Below the pieces are notes generated by a model, which was not told where the DNA came from, made no database searches, and was given only the letters and a program-made list of their open reading frames with translations. Of a stretch of 64,000 bases of DNA, positions 1 to 9,089 are shown one piece after another. The stretch is from NCBI RefSeq assembly GCF_038006205.1, contig NZ_JBBOUU010000001.1, positions 2,606,001 through 2,670,000 of the forward strand, given 5' to 3'. The position numbers were made by a program, and so were the translations under genes. The stretch is from Solibacillus sp. FSL R7-0668. Its GTDB lineage: Bacteria; Bacillota; Bacilli; Bacillales_A; Planococcaceae. Each line of letters opens with the position of its first letter. Positions within the stretch are counted from its first letter, which is position 1.

Positions 1-55
1 TATAGCATTTTGGGTGGGATTATTTTATAATTATGGCAGATTAGGAGGGATACTT

Positions 56-229
56 ATGGCAGGACATCAAGATCCAAACTACGTAACTGAAAACCCATTT
101 GAAGGTCGCGGCCGCGCAATGAAAGGTAACGACTTCCCAGATGCAGGTTACGGTTTCGCTATCGGCGGCGGTTTCTTCATCACATTGTTCATCATTGCGG
201 TTATTGTAGAAGCAGCTGTACGTTTATAA
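56..229 (+). CDS. yqzM: YqzM family small membrane protein
   Basis: This is a 57-residue protein of unknown function with one C-terminal membrane span (a glycine-rich entry followed by a hydrophobic run to the end). The N-terminal half is polar. The ATG at 56 is chosen because a strong ribosome-binding site, AGGAGGG at 43-49, sits six bases upstream; an in-frame upstream start at 14 has none. A TATAAT at 26-31 may be its -10 box. In Bacillus a gene of this family lies next to comEC, as here, convergent with it and separated by a shared terminator. Identification rests on size, topology and position. Confidence 0.8.
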   Translation: MAGHQDPNYVTENPFEGRGRAMKGNDFPDAGYGFAIGGGFFITLFIIAVIVEAAVRL

Positions 230-235
230 TCCATT

Positions 236-276
236 AAAAAGAGAGCAACTGACACGATTCAGTGGCTCTTTTTTTA
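236..276. terminator. bidirectional terminator between yqzM and comEC
   Basis: The arms AGAGCAACT (242-250) and AGTGGCTCT (261-269) pair with one mismatch around a ten-base loop. An A-run at 236-240 and a T-run at 270-275 flank the stem, so it can end both the yqzM and the comEC transcript. Confidence 0.75.
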
Positions 277-277
277 G

Positions 278-2596
278 TTATTTATGAAATAATTGATTCG
301 ACGTTTCGAATCGAACTTGGTCATGTTTCACATACAGTTCCACGGTGCCGACCTCTCCTATTGTTAAATACGGAATTTGGCGTTGTTCAAAACGGTTGAC
401 AACATCAATATGAGGATGCCTATAACGATTATTTTCACCTGCTGTAAAAATCGCAAGCTTTGGCAACGTTTGCTGTACAAATGCTTCCGTACTCGACGTT
501 TTACTGCCATGATGCCCTGCCTTTAAGACATCGAGCCGTTCAATCGCCGTGCTATAGAGCCGTACAATTTCCGTTTCCCCCTCCTTTTCTACATCCCCTG
601 TAAATAACGCCTTAAACGCGCCCTGCCTTACTAACAGCACCAAAGAATCATTATTGCCTTCATAGATCGTCTCTTGTGGCCAAATATAATCAAAGCGTAC
701 ATCGCCAATTTGCCAGCCATCACCCGCCATTTTTTCTTTTATGGTCGTCTTTGTATGGGCTAGCTCCTCTAAAAAATCATTCATTACCGCTTTATTAAGT
801 GAATTCGGTGTGACATGTACTTCCGAAACACGAACCTCCCGCAATACCTCCTCTGCCCCCTCCACATGATCTGCATCCGCATGTGTCAGTACAAAGGTAT
901 CAATTTTTTGAATGCCACGCCCCTTTAAATAAGGAACAACGACTTGCCTCCCCACTTCATAGGGCGTATCCCGTTCCTTCCAAGCCTCTTGACCAAAGCG
1001 CAGCAAGCCTCCAGCATCAATCATAACAACGGATTTTCGGTAGGGCATTTCAATAACAATACAATCCCCTTGTCCCACATTGACAAAGGCGATTTTTAAA
1101 TCCCCATGTAAATACGTTTGAAAATGAAAAATAAGCGCCGGGATAAATAATGTTGCAAGGATTCTTTTCATATTTGCGCCTTTATCAAGGAAATAAAAGG
1201 TCACAAACACCGAAATATATAGCATAACCAACCAAAATAAGGACGGCTTCCCGGGATTCCACATTTGCATAATCGGCTGCTGCATCACGAGAATCAGCTC
1301 GGTCAGCCATGTACGAAGCGGCTCATAAACAGCAAGAATTACGTGATTAATCGGTAGGGGAATGAAGGAGCCCATGAGTAAAATTAAATTGACAGGTAAA
1401 ATAATGAAGGAAAACAATGGCACAAAAAAGATATTGGCAATAAAGGATGATAAACTAATTTCGAAAAAATGATGTAAAAGCAGTGGGTAAACGAGGATTT
1501 GACAAACAAATGTAATAAAAAAGGACTGAATCCAAAAATTTTCATAGCGCGCTAAAATGCGGCTTGAGTATACAAGACTGTACGTAGCCAAATAAGATAA
1601 TTGAAAGCCTATCTGATAGATTGCACCGGGCTCCATCAGTAAAAAAAAGAGGAGACTCAGTGACAACGCATCGTCCATTGGAATTTTCCAGCGAAAGTAT
1701 TGTGCCAGCATAATGAATTCAACAACCGTAACCGCACGCCAAATCGACGGCGCACCACCCGCTAAAACGGCATAAATCGGCAATAAAATAAGCAACAGAC
1801 TATTTGCCACTTCACGCCGTACACCTAAACGTAATAATAGTTGAAAAAACAAGTAGGATACAAGGGCCACATGAAGCCCCGATATCGCAAACAAATGCGT
1901 AATGCCTAGTTTTTGATATGCGCGGTTCAATTCTTCATCGACATTTTCCTGCAAACCAATTAATAATGCCTGTGCTTCTGCAGCAAGTGAAGGTGGAAAC
2001 GTTCGTTCAATATGCTCCTTTAACCAAAAACGCTGTTCATAAATCGGTTGTAATAGCGTCTTTTTCGTGCCCACAAGCGTCATATTGTCGATTTCCACAA
2101 TGCCACGTGCACCTTTACTTTGCAAATAGCGCCCCATGAAAAAGCCGTAACGATGAGCTGGAATGGAAGGCGCTACTTGCTGGCCCGTGACATGATAAAT
2201 TTGCCCCGCTAATTGGCTCGCTTGTAATTCCTGCTTTTGCTGCTCACTCTTTATTTCGTAGGTTACATAGACATTGTTGCCTTGCGCATCTTTCATAAAG
2301 CCTCGCAACATGACACCGTTTATTTTGTATTGATCGCTCCAAGTTAGCTCAGCAGGCAAAATGACCGGCTCCTGCAACTTCTCGACCTCATAGCTAAAAT
2401 AACTATAGGTCAATAAACCAAGCGCAGCAATCCCGACTAAATGCCATTTCCATAACTTTTTATAGGAACAAAAACCAACTAATAGACCGAGTAATAATAA
2501 AAGCCTTACCGATTGAAAACTAGCGACAGCACTAATACAAACCGATAAGGCATAATAAATCCAATTATGCTTCCATAAGTTTACCAAATAAAGCAT
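278..2596 (-). CDS. comEC: ComEC/Rec2 DNA-uptake channel protein
   Basis: ComEC is the membrane channel that brings single-stranded transforming DNA into the cytoplasm. The 772-residue protein has an N-terminal group of membrane spans, the competence domain with a GITHLFAISGLHVAL-type motif near residue 245, more spans to about 490, and a C-terminal metallo-beta-lactamase-like domain from about 500 with THADADH near 575, thought to degrade the non-transported strand. The start at 2596 is preferred over 2638 because GAGGAG lies seven bases upstream; it overlaps the end of comEB by 32 bases, implying translational coupling. It is last in the comEA-comEB-comEC operon. Confidence 0.93.
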   Translation of the reverse strand: MLYLVNLWKHNWIYYALSVCISAVASFQSVRLLLLLGLLVGFCSYKKLWKWHLVGIAALGLLTYSYFSYEVEKLQEPVILPAELTWSDQYKINGVMLRGFMKDAQGNNVYVTYEIKSEQQKQELQASQLAGQIYHVTGQQVAPSIPAHRYGFFMGRYLQSKGARGIVEIDNMTLVGTKKTLLQPIYEQRFWLKEHIERTFPPSLAAEAQALLIGLQENVDEELNRAYQKLGITHLFAISGLHVALVSYLFFQLLLRLGVRREVANSLLLILLPIYAVLAGGAPSIWRAVTVVEFIMLAQYFRWKIPMDDALSLSLLFFLLMEPGAIYQIGFQLSYLATYSLVYSSRILARYENFWIQSFFITFVCQILVYPLLLHHFFEISLSSFIANIFFVPLFSFIILPVNLILLMGSFIPLPINHVILAVYEPLRTWLTELILVMQQPIMQMWNPGKPSLFWLVMLYISVFVTFYFLDKGANMKRILATLFIPALIFHFQTYLHGDLKIAFVNVGQGDCIVIEMPYRKSVVMIDAGGLLRFGQEAWKERDTPYEVGRQVVVPYLKGRGIQKIDTFVLTHADADHVEGAEEVLREVRVSEVHVTPNSLNKAVMNDFLEELAHTKTTIKEKMAGDGWQIGDVRFDYIWPQETIYEGNNDSLVLLVRQGAFKALFTGDVEKEGETEIVRLYSTAIERLDVLKAGHHGSKTSSTEAFVQQTLPKLAIFTAGENNRYRHPHIDVVNRFEQRQIPYLTIGEVGTVELYVKHDQVRFETSNQLFHK

Positions 2597-3140
2597 GCAT
2601 CTTCTCCTCAAACGGGAGCAGCTCTTCATGGCTCGCACCTAAAGCACGCATTTTTTCAAGCATGTTAAATGTTAACGCAAATTTTTCATCTTGTAAAAAA
2701 TCAATTTTCGCTTCATCAAAAGGAATATGTACAACCTGAACATTTGCTTTTGCAAATAATTCTAATGCATATGTACTATTTTTATAATCCTTTGCATAGT
2801 AGATGTTTTTAATTCCGGCTTGAATAATCGTTTTCGTACAAGGTAAGCACGGGAAATGCGTTACATAAAGGTCGGCCCCATTTGCTGGTGTACCGTACTT
2901 TGCACATTGTAATAAGGCGTTGGTCTCTGCATGCACCGTACGCACACAATGATTATCCACAACATAGCACCCCTGTTCAATACAATGCTCGTCACCCGAA
3001 ATCGAGCCGTTATAGCCACCTGCAATAATGCGTTTTTCGCGAACAATTGTTGCGCCAACAGCTAAGCGTGTACAAGTACTACGCAATGCTAATAAATGAC
3101 TTTGTGCCATAAAAAATTGATCCCAAGTAATACGCTCCAT
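2565..3140 (-). CDS. comEB: dCMP deaminase family protein ComEB
   Basis: This is a zinc-dependent deaminase of the dCMP/cytidine deaminase fold, 191 residues. The zinc motif is visible as VHAETNALLQC (catalytic Glu) followed by the PCLPC cysteine pair. Known family activity is dCMP to dUMP. It is the middle gene of the comE operon, although ComEB is not needed for transformation in Bacillus subtilis. The start at 3140 is supported by GGAGG eight bases upstream. The 3' end overlaps comEC. Confidence 0.92.
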   Translation of the reverse strand: MERITWDQFFMAQSHLLALRSTCTRLAVGATIVREKRIIAGGYNGSISGDEHCIEQGCYVVDNHCVRTVHAETNALLQCAKYGTPANGADLYVTHFPCLPCTKTIIQAGIKNIYYAKDYKNSTYALELFAKANVQVVHIPFDEAKIDFLQDEKFALTFNMLEKMRALGASHEELLPFEEKMHALFGKLMEA

Positions 3141-3225
3141 ATGATAACCTCCAAAAATTATGTCACTTCTCAGTTTATACGTAAGTTTTGCGAATCGCAA
3201 TGCTCGATTATTTCGAACTTTTACA

Positions 3226-3882
3226 TTACTTTACATCAATTAACTCTTTTAGTTGTTCAAATGTCTTTTCACCGATTCCTGTTACCTTCTTCAAATCCTC
3301 AATCACTTGAAACGACCCCTGCTCTGTACGATGACCAATAATCGCATTGGCCTTTGAGGGACCGATGCCTGGCAGCTGCGTCAATTGACTTTCATCTGCC
3401 TTATTGATATTGATTTTGCCGGATTTATTGACCCCACCTCCGCCACTAGATGAGGAAGGACTTGCAGCAGCTGTTACAAGCGTTTCAAGCTCCTCCGTTA
3501 GCTGCTCACCAACTTTTGGGATATAGAGCACCATTTCATCTTGTAGCTTTTGTGCATGGTTAATGAGTGTCGGATTGGCCTGTTCCGTATAGCCTCCTGC
3601 CGCTTCTATGGCATCCACAATGCGCATTCCTTCTTCAAGGGTATATACCCCCGGATAACGAACAGCGCCTTTCACATCGATCATATACGCTTCAGGTGGA
3701 CTCTTTTCAATTATTTCAGGTTCGGTAGGTTCAATGGCTGCAAGCGGTGTGATCGGTTCAATAGTTTGCAATGAGGAAGGTTGGGATGAATCGTCAATGG
3801 TGAAAAAATAAAGTATGAGTGCTGCGATGACAGTTCCTGCAATCACAGCCCACTTTTTATACTTCTCTAAAAACGGCTGCAC
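3226..3882 (-). CDS. comEA: ComEA competence DNA receptor
   Basis: ComEA is the membrane-anchored receptor that binds double-stranded DNA outside the membrane and passes it to ComEC. The protein of about 218 residues has an N-terminal membrane anchor, a proline/glutamate-rich stretch, an SLBB-type domain (MIDVKGAVRYPGVYTLEEG region), a serine/glycine-rich linker, and two C-terminal helix-hairpin-helix motifs (LPGIGPSKA and VTGIGEKTF). Two GTG starts are possible, at 3894 and 3882. The purine-rich GAAAGG directly abuts the first, so the second is preferred. Confidence 0.9.
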   Translation of the reverse strand: MQPFLEKYKKWAVIAGTVIAALILYFFTIDDSSQPSSLQTIEPITPLAAIEPTEPEIIEKSPPEAYMIDVKGAVRYPGVYTLEEGMRIVDAIEAAGGYTEQANPTLINHAQKLQDEMVLYIPKVGEQLTEELETLVTAAASPSSSSGGGGVNKSGKININKADESQLTQLPGIGPSKANAIIGHRTEQGSFQVIEDLKKVTGIGEKTFEQLKELIDVK

Positions 3883-3910
3883 AACAAAAAACACCCTTTC
3901 TTAAAGAAGG

Positions 3911-3943
3911 CTTTGTATATGGAGCTACTTCCACTATACAAAG
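3911..3943. repeat. inverted repeat upstream of comEA
   Basis: CTTTGTATATGGA (3911-3923) pairs with TCCACTATACAAAG (3930-3943) with one bulged base, a stem of about 13 bp in the yqeM-comEA gap. It has no clear T-tract on the minus strand, so it is not an obvious terminator. It lies in the untranslated leader or promoter region of comEA. Confidence 0.5.
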
Positions 3944-3999
3944 TTTCATTCCTCAAGAAAAGGTATTTCATGTAAACTTGTTGAAACTGTCTATTTCGA

Positions 4000-4737
4000 C
4001 TATTTGACCGCGCGAATAAAAATACGTTCACTTTCATCGTGTGGTGCTTCGTCAGTCCAATCTGCTGAAATTTCAACCGATGCAAAGCCGATTTCTTTTA
4101 ACCACATCTCATATTGCCCTATGGCAAAGGTACGCTGAAAATGCTCTTCGTCAAAGCGTTCAAATAAATCGCCTGCTGTTTGTACAAAAAACGTCATTTG
4201 ATGATAGACGGAATGCTCAAATTCACCTGGCTCGGTATGCCAAACATAGGTCAATTCACCATCATCATACGTAAATGGCCCATCTAAAAAGATTTCGTCC
4301 ATTTTAAATAGGGAATGCACATCAAAAAACAATTGCCCACCGTCGCGCAAACTCACATAAATACGCTTTAACGTTTCCATAACGTTTGCCTCGTCTTTTA
4401 CATAGTTAATCGAATCAATCGGTATAATGGCAACATCTAAGCCGTCAAAGCCTTCGATTTCGTCCATACTCATCGCAAATAACGGCATTGTGATCCCGTT
4501 TGCTGCCATTCGTGCACTTGCCACAGCCAACATGTCTTCTGATAAATCAATTCCAGACACCTGATAGCCCTCTGCATGGAGCAAACTTGCTAATGTTCCA
4601 GTACCACAGCCAATATCTAATAATTGCTTGAATTGTATTGCGGGTGCATGGCGTGTAATCCATTGTACATACTGCCCATACGGAATATCCGTCATCAGCT
4701 CGTCATACACCTCTGCAAAACGCTCATAACTATTCAT
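4000..4737 (-). CDS. yqeM: class I SAM-dependent methyltransferase YqeM
   Basis: A 245-residue methyltransferase with the usual Rossmann motif I (LLDIGCGTGTLASLL, near residues 40-54) and the acidic motif after the second strand (SGIDLSEDML). The substrate is unknown. The start at 4737 overlaps the end of rsfS by eight bases without a clear ribosome-binding site, so translation is probably coupled. It is the last gene of the yqeG-yqeM cluster; in Bacillus subtilis the same gene closes the same block. Confidence 0.88.
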   Translation of the reverse strand: MNSYERFAEVYDELMTDIPYGQYVQWITRHAPAIQFKQLLDIGCGTGTLASLLHAEGYQVSGIDLSEDMLAVASARMAANGITMPLFAMSMDEIEGFDGLDVAIIPIDSINYVKDEANVMETLKRIYVSLRDGGQLFFDVHSLFKMDEIFLDGPFTYDDGELTYVWHTEPGEFEHSVYHQMTFFVQTAGDLFERFDEEHFQRTFAIGQYEMWLKEIGFASVEISADWTDEAPHDESERIFIRAVK

Positions 4738-5083
4738 TGTGAGTTTGTGGCGCGTCTAATTGTGGTGCATCTCCCCATAAACGCTCTAGGTTGTAGTAAG
4801 TACGCTCATCTTTGTGGAAAATATGCGCCACAACATCGCCCATATCTACTAAAATCCAACGAGCTGTATCGAAGCCTTCTAATTTGCGCACATTATAGCC
4901 TGCTTCTTCTGCTTTTTCTTTAATTTCACGTGCAATTGCTTGTACTTGGCGCTCTGAGCTACCTTCTGCGATGATGAAATAATCGGCTAAAAGTGAAATA
5001 CCTTGCATATTTAATGCAACAATATCCTCCCCGCGTTTGTCATCAATTGCTTTATACGCAATGCTTAATAATGTATCATTCAT
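4730..5083 (-). CDS. rsfS: ribosome silencing factor RsfS
   Basis: A 117-residue protein of the RsfS/Iojap family, which binds ribosomal protein L14 on the 50S subunit and blocks subunit joining under starvation. The family core is visible (DIVALNMQGISLLADYF, then the SERQVQAIA region and the DTARWILVDMGDVVAHIF block). It sits between yqeK and yqeM in the conserved order and overlaps yqeM by eight bases. Confidence 0.92.
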   Translation of the reverse strand: MNDTLLSIAYKAIDDKRGEDIVALNMQGISLLADYFIIAEGSSERQVQAIAREIKEKAEEAGYNVRKLEGFDTARWILVDMGDVVAHIFHKDERTYYNLERLWGDAPQLDAPQTHNE

Positions 5084-5089
5084 GTATGT

Positions 5090-5650
5090 TTAGTCCTCTC
5101 TCATTAAACTGTTGTAACATTCAATTGAAACCGGATAAATGGCTAATTGCGCACTTACTAAATGCAGTAGCGAATGCGTTACACATGCGCGAAAAGCATC
5201 ATTCAAGTCCACCTTGGCATAGGCACGTAGCTCATCAACCCCAGGAAACTTTCGATTTGGTTCAATCATGTCGGCAACAAAAATTATTTTTTCAAATGTG
5301 GTCATATTCGCTCGTCCAGTCGTATGGAATCGAATGGCATTTAAGATGTCTTCATCGTCAATTTGGAATTCGTTTTGGACAATCCATGCGCCAACAGGTC
5401 CATGTAAAATCTCGCTATTCCATTCTAGTAATCGCGGATCTAAATGATGTTCGTAAACGACTTTTTTCATCCATTCGACATCGGCATATTTAGCAATATC
5501 ATGAAAAATCGCGGCCACTTCAGCCTTTTTTTCATCTTGCCCATAGCGCTTTGCCAATTGAATCGCGGTTTCCATTACACCAATCGTATGAATATACCGT
5601 TTATTTGGCATACGATCTTTAATTGCCGCTAACATTGCTTGACGCTCCAT
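5090..5650 (-). CDS. yqeK: HD-domain Ap4A hydrolase YqeK
   Basis: A 186-residue HD-domain protein. Family members hydrolyse diadenosine tetraphosphate symmetrically to two ADP. Metal ligands are visible as the early His in the RYIHTIGVM segment, the HD pair in AAIFHDIAKY, and later His/Asp residues (HGPVGAWI, FVADMIEPNR). The start at 5650 follows AAGGAAGG by five bases and lies inside the 3' end of nadD, overlapping it by 32 bases. Confidence 0.9.
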   Translation of the reverse strand: MERQAMLAAIKDRMPNKRYIHTIGVMETAIQLAKRYGQDEKKAEVAAIFHDIAKYADVEWMKKVVYEHHLDPRLLEWNSEILHGPVGAWIVQNEFQIDDEDILNAIRFHTTGRANMTTFEKIIFVADMIEPNRKFPGVDELRAYAKVDLNDAFRACVTHSLLHLVSAQLAIYPVSIECYNSLMRED

Positions 5651-6209
5651 AGAGACCTTCCTTTCGAATATACTGCTCCACTGTTTCGGGTAATAAATAC
5701 TTTAGGGAGCCTTGCTGTTGTAATCGATTCCGAATAAATGTTGAAGAAAGATTAATCTCCGGTGCTTCCACCATTTGTACATTATAATCTGTTTTGGCCT
5801 CAAAACCTGGACGCTTCACTCCAACAAAATGGACAAGCTCGACCAACTCATCAATGCGATACCATGTATGAAGCGAGTCAATCATATCGCCACCAATGAT
5901 GAAATAAAATACTACATCGGGTTCGCGTTCACATAATGCCTTCATCGTATCGTACGTATAGGATATGCCTCCACGCTCAAGCTCAAACGTTTCCAGCTTA
6001 AAATAAGGTACGCCTTCAATTGCAAGCTCAACCATTTTTAAACGCTGTTCATTTGTGGCAGATTGAGATACCTCTTTATGCGGTGCTTTTGCATTTGGCA
6101 TAAAGCGTACTTCTGACAAACCAAGTGCCACATACACCTCATTCGCCATTATTAAATGACCAATATGTGGCGGATTAAATGTCCCTCCAAAAAGACCAAC
6201 CTTCTTCAT
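5619..6209 (-). CDS. nadD: nicotinate-nucleotide adenylyltransferase
   Basis: NadD converts nicotinate mononucleotide and ATP to deamido-NAD. The nucleotidyltransferase signature GGTFNPPHIGH lies near the N terminus, and the C-terminal STFIRNR matches the family's ISSTxIR motif. The ATG at 6209 is preferred over 6215 because AAGGTG is then seven bases upstream. Length is about 196 residues, normal for the family. It lies between yhbY and yqeK. Confidence 0.94.
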   Translation of the reverse strand: MKKVGLFGGTFNPPHIGHLIMANEVYVALGLSEVRFMPNAKAPHKEVSQSATNEQRLKMVELAIEGVPYFKLETFELERGGISYTYDTMKALCEREPDVVFYFIIGGDMIDSLHTWYRIDELVELVHFVGVKRPGFEAKTDYNVQMVEAPEINLSSTFIRNRLQQQGSLKYLLPETVEQYIRKEGLYGASSNVSGN

Positions 6210-6220
6210 AACCATTCACC

Positions 6221-6526
6221 TTATTTCGCTTGTGCTTTTGGTAATACGATTTTTTTGTTGTTGCGAGATTCTTTATATAACACAACCGTTAATCCGATTA
6301 ATTGTACGAGCTCTGCGCGAGTACCTTCCGCTAACGCTTGTGCTACGTCTTTTTTGTCTTCTTCACAATTATCTAAAATACGTACTTTGATCAGTTCACG
6401 CGCTTCTAATACATCGCGTAATTGTGTAAGCATGGCATCATTTACGCCACCTTTTCCTACTTGGAAGATTGGATCTAAATGATGTGCCTCAGCACGTAAA
6501 AAACGTTTTTGTTTACCTGTTAACAT
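6221..6526 (-). CDS. yhbY: YhbY/YqeI CRM-domain RNA-binding protein
   Basis: A 101-residue single CRM-domain protein (MLTGKQKRFLRAEAH start, KGGVNDAML loop resembling the family's GxxG RNA-binding loop). Relatives associate with pre-50S ribosomal subunits. The ATG at 6526 has AGGAGG eleven bases upstream; a longer in-frame reading back into aroE is not supported. It is tightly packed between aroE and nadD. Confidence 0.9.
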   Translation of the reverse strand: MLTGKQKRFLRAEAHHLDPIFQVGKGGVNDAMLTQLRDVLEARELIKVRILDNCEEDKKDVAQALAEGTRAELVQLIGLTVVLYKESRNNKKIVLPKAQAK

Positions 6527-6531
6527 AACTT

Positions 6532-7362
6532 CTATTTTCCTCCTAATTGCTCTGATAAGCGAGCAATCATTGCATTTGTATTTGGGTAACTGCCTAACCA
6601 ATGCTCATAAGCGATCGCCCCTTGATGAACGAACATGCCTAAGCCGTTGACAATTGTTGCTCCTTTTTGCTCAGCCGCTCGCAAAAAAGGCGTCATTAAT
6701 GGATTATACACAATATCAGCTGCAATTGCCCCTGTTGGGAACTTATCAAGAGAAAATGGTAATGAAAAATCTCCTGTTGACATGCCTGCTGGTGTTGTTT
6801 GAATAAATATTCGATAGGCATCTAAATTTGCTTCGGCTTGCTGCATGGAAATGGCTTTACCGGCATTCATTTCGTCGATGATTTGTTGTGCCTTTTGAAC
6901 TGTGCGATTCGCCATAGTGATATTTTCATAGCCCGCCATTTGAAGTGCAAACGCAATGCCACGCGCTGCACCACCCGCACCGATTACCAGAACAGGCTGT
7001 TGACGCTTTGCCGTACCAATCGCTTCTTCCAGTGACTTGACAAAGCCTGGGCCATCCGTGTTATAGCCTTTCAGCTTGCCCTCTGCTGTTCGTACAACGG
7101 TATTGACGGCACCCATTTTTTGGGCCAGTTCATCTAATTCGTCTAGATGTGGAATGATCGTTTGTTTGTGTGGAATTGTGACGTTCCAGCCACTCGCACC
7201 TAGTAGCTTAAACGACGCAACGGCCTGCTGTAAATTTTCAGGCTTTACGTGTACTGGAATATACGTTGCATCGACATCTTCCTGCTCATACCACGCATTG
7301 TGCATTTCAGGAGATTTTGATTGTGCAATCGGATCTCCAATAACCGCAAACCACTTTTTCAT
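6532..7362 (-). CDS. aroE: shikimate dehydrogenase
   Basis: AroE reduces 3-dehydroshikimate to shikimate with NADPH in aromatic amino-acid synthesis. At 276 residues it has the shikimate-binding SKSPEMHN motif near residue 15, the catalytic lysine in NVTIPHKQT near residue 60, and the NADP glycine motif GAGGAARG near 128. AAGGA lies about eight bases before the ATG. It is embedded in the ribosome-assembly cluster, as in Bacillus. Confidence 0.95.
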   Translation of the reverse strand: MKKWFAVIGDPIAQSKSPEMHNAWYEQEDVDATYIPVHVKPENLQQAVASFKLLGASGWNVTIPHKQTIIPHLDELDELAQKMGAVNTVVRTAEGKLKGYNTDGPGFVKSLEEAIGTAKRQQPVLVIGAGGAARGIAFALQMAGYENITMANRTVQKAQQIIDEMNAGKAISMQQAEANLDAYRIFIQTTPAGMSTGDFSLPFSLDKFPTGAIAADIVYNPLMTPFLRAAEQKGATIVNGLGMFVHQGAIAYEHWLGSYPNTNAMIARLSEQLGGK

Positions 7363-7400
7363 CGATAAGTCCTTCTTTCAGAAAAATTTATATCTATCTG

Positions 7401-8504
7401 TTAAATCAATGACGGGCGAATGAATACTTCTACCCCTTTAGGTGCAAATGCTGCTACGACAACATTGGCATGCTGTACGGTAATCCAGCCTAAGCCTGAG
7501 AAGACAACATCTGTTTTCGCCTCTTTAATTGAAAATTCATGGCGTACTAATTCTGGTAATTTTTCAATATGCGCTGCTGTAGGTGGTGCTAAAAGCTCCC
7601 CTTTATGCTCCGCGTATAGTGAGTCTGCACGATCTAGCTTCGTACGGTGAATCGGTAAATCATTGGCCACATGTACTGTAAAGGCAGAGCGCTCCCCTTT
7701 GATAAAATCAAAGCGTGCGAGTGCACCAATAAATAATGTTTGCCCTGGATTTTGTTGGTATACTTTTGGCTTAATTTCTTTTTTCGGCATAATATATTTT
7801 AGTTCACTCGAATCAATATAATGCGCCATTTGGTGGTGATTAATAATACCAGGTGTATCAAATAAAGCAGAACCGTCATCTAATGGAATCCCAATCATAT
7901 CAAGCGTTGTTCCTGGGAAATGAGAAGTTGTAATGACTTCTCCCTCACCTGTTGCTTGCTTAATAATGCGATTAATAAATGTTGATTTCCCTACATTCGT
8001 ACAACCGACTACATAAACATCTTGTCCATGACGGTATTCTTCAATCGCCTCAACTACTTCTTGCATGCCCATTCCTTTATGTGCAGAAACAAGCTTGACA
8101 TCGATGGGCTTTAACCCTAATGCCTTCGCTTCACGTTTTAGCCAATTAATGACTTTCTTTTCTTTTACTGATTTCGGTAAAAGATCGGCTTTGTTGGCCA
8201 CTAAAAGCACCGGATTATTTCCTACAAAGCGGTGTAAACCAGGTAACCAGCTGCCATTAAAATCAAAAATATCAACAATTTTCACGATGAGACCTTGCTG
8301 TTGTCCAAGACCATTTAAAATACGTAAAAAATCGTCATCTGTTAAGCTAACTGGTTGAATTTCATTGTAATTTTTTAAACGGAAACAACGCTGGCAAATA
8401 ATCGTTTCCTTTTCTAATGAAGAAGCTGGCGCATAACCTAGCGCATTCTTATCTTCGGTTTGAATCACTGTTCCACAGCCAATACATTGTGGCATTTCAT
8501 TCAT
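7401..8504 (-). CDS. yqeH: circularly permuted ribosome-biogenesis GTPase YqeH
   Basis: A 367-residue GTPase needed for 30S maturation. It begins with a four-cysteine zinc finger (CIGC near residue 6 and CQRC near 37). The GTPase motifs are in permuted order: G4 NKADLLP, then G1 GCTNVGKSTF, then G3 DTPG. AGGAGG precedes the ATG at 8504. It lies between yqeG and aroE. Confidence 0.95.
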   Translation of the reverse strand: MNEMPQCIGCGTVIQTEDKNALGYAPASSLEKETIICQRCFRLKNYNEIQPVSLTDDDFLRILNGLGQQQGLIVKIVDIFDFNGSWLPGLHRFVGNNPVLLVANKADLLPKSVKEKKVINWLKREAKALGLKPIDVKLVSAHKGMGMQEVVEAIEEYRHGQDVYVVGCTNVGKSTFINRIIKQATGEGEVITTSHFPGTTLDMIGIPLDDGSALFDTPGIINHHQMAHYIDSSELKYIMPKKEIKPKVYQQNPGQTLFIGALARFDFIKGERSAFTVHVANDLPIHRTKLDRADSLYAEHKGELLAPPTAAHIEKLPELVRHEFSIKEAKTDVVFSGLGWITVQHANVVVAAFAPKGVEVFIRPSLI

Positions 8505-8540
8505 TAAATATTTCCTCCTAAAATAAAGGGCATCGAGGGA

Positions 8541-9056
8541 TTAGTCTTCCCACGGATATTGCCCTTTTCGTTTTAAATCATTGTACACACGGCGCTCAAC
8601 AAAGCGGTTAAACTTTGTTACAATTCCGTCCGAATCCGCAACAGGGCGCACTAAAAACGTATAAATTTTTTGACGCTTTGCCCCCATGACATCTGTTAAT
8701 AATTGGTCCCCTAGCATCGCAACCTCATGGCGACGTAAGCGAAGTTGCACCATCGCATCATAATAGGCCTTGCCTAGTGGTTTTTTTGCACGATAAATAA
8801 ACGGGATTCCATGTGGCTCTGCAAACGTTCTTACGCGTTGTTCGTTGTTGTTTGATGCGATAATAATTTTAATCCCTGCTTCACGCATCATTTCAAACCA
8901 CGCAACCAATTCTTCCGTTGCATCTGCACGATCCCATTCTACTAACGTATTATCTAAATCTGTAATAATGCCCTTGATACCGAGGTTGGCTAATTTTTCT
9001 GGCGTTACTTCGAAAATACTCGTGACAAATTCATTTGGTAATAAAAAGCTATACAA
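8541..9056 (-). CDS. yqeG: YqeG HAD-family phosphatase
   Basis: A 171-residue HAD superfamily IIIA phosphatase with motif I DLDNTLVEW near residue 34, motif II in IIASNN, a lysine in the AKKPLGKAY segment, and motif III around MLGDQLLTDV. Relatives dephosphorylate phosphatidylglycerophosphate. The start is TTG with AAGGAG eight bases upstream. It is the first gene of the yqeG-yqeM cluster, adjacent to psd. Confidence 0.9.
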   Translation of the reverse strand: MYSFLLPNEFVTSIFEVTPEKLANLGIKGIITDLDNTLVEWDRADATEELVAWFEMMREAGIKIIIASNNNEQRVRTFAEPHGIPFIYRAKKPLGKAYYDAMVQLRLRRHEVAMLGDQLLTDVMGAKRQKIYTFLVRPVADSDGIVTKFNRFVERRVYNDLKRKGQYPWED

Positions 9057-9089
9057 ATTCGTTACTCCTTACTCAAATTGATTTTTCTA

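Noticed and set aside
3188-3200. Palindrome TTGCGAATCGCAA between comEA and comEB
   Set aside because: It is short and in an intra-operon spacer; no regulator or promoter evidence ties to it.
3883-3999. Search for ComK boxes (AAAA-N5-TTTT) upstream of comEA
   Set aside because: No properly spaced pair was found.
8523-8569. Hairpin AAAGGGC...GCCCTTT at the yqeG 3' end
   Set aside because: It overlaps yqeG coding sequence, has a long loop and lacks a T-tract, so it is not called as a terminator.
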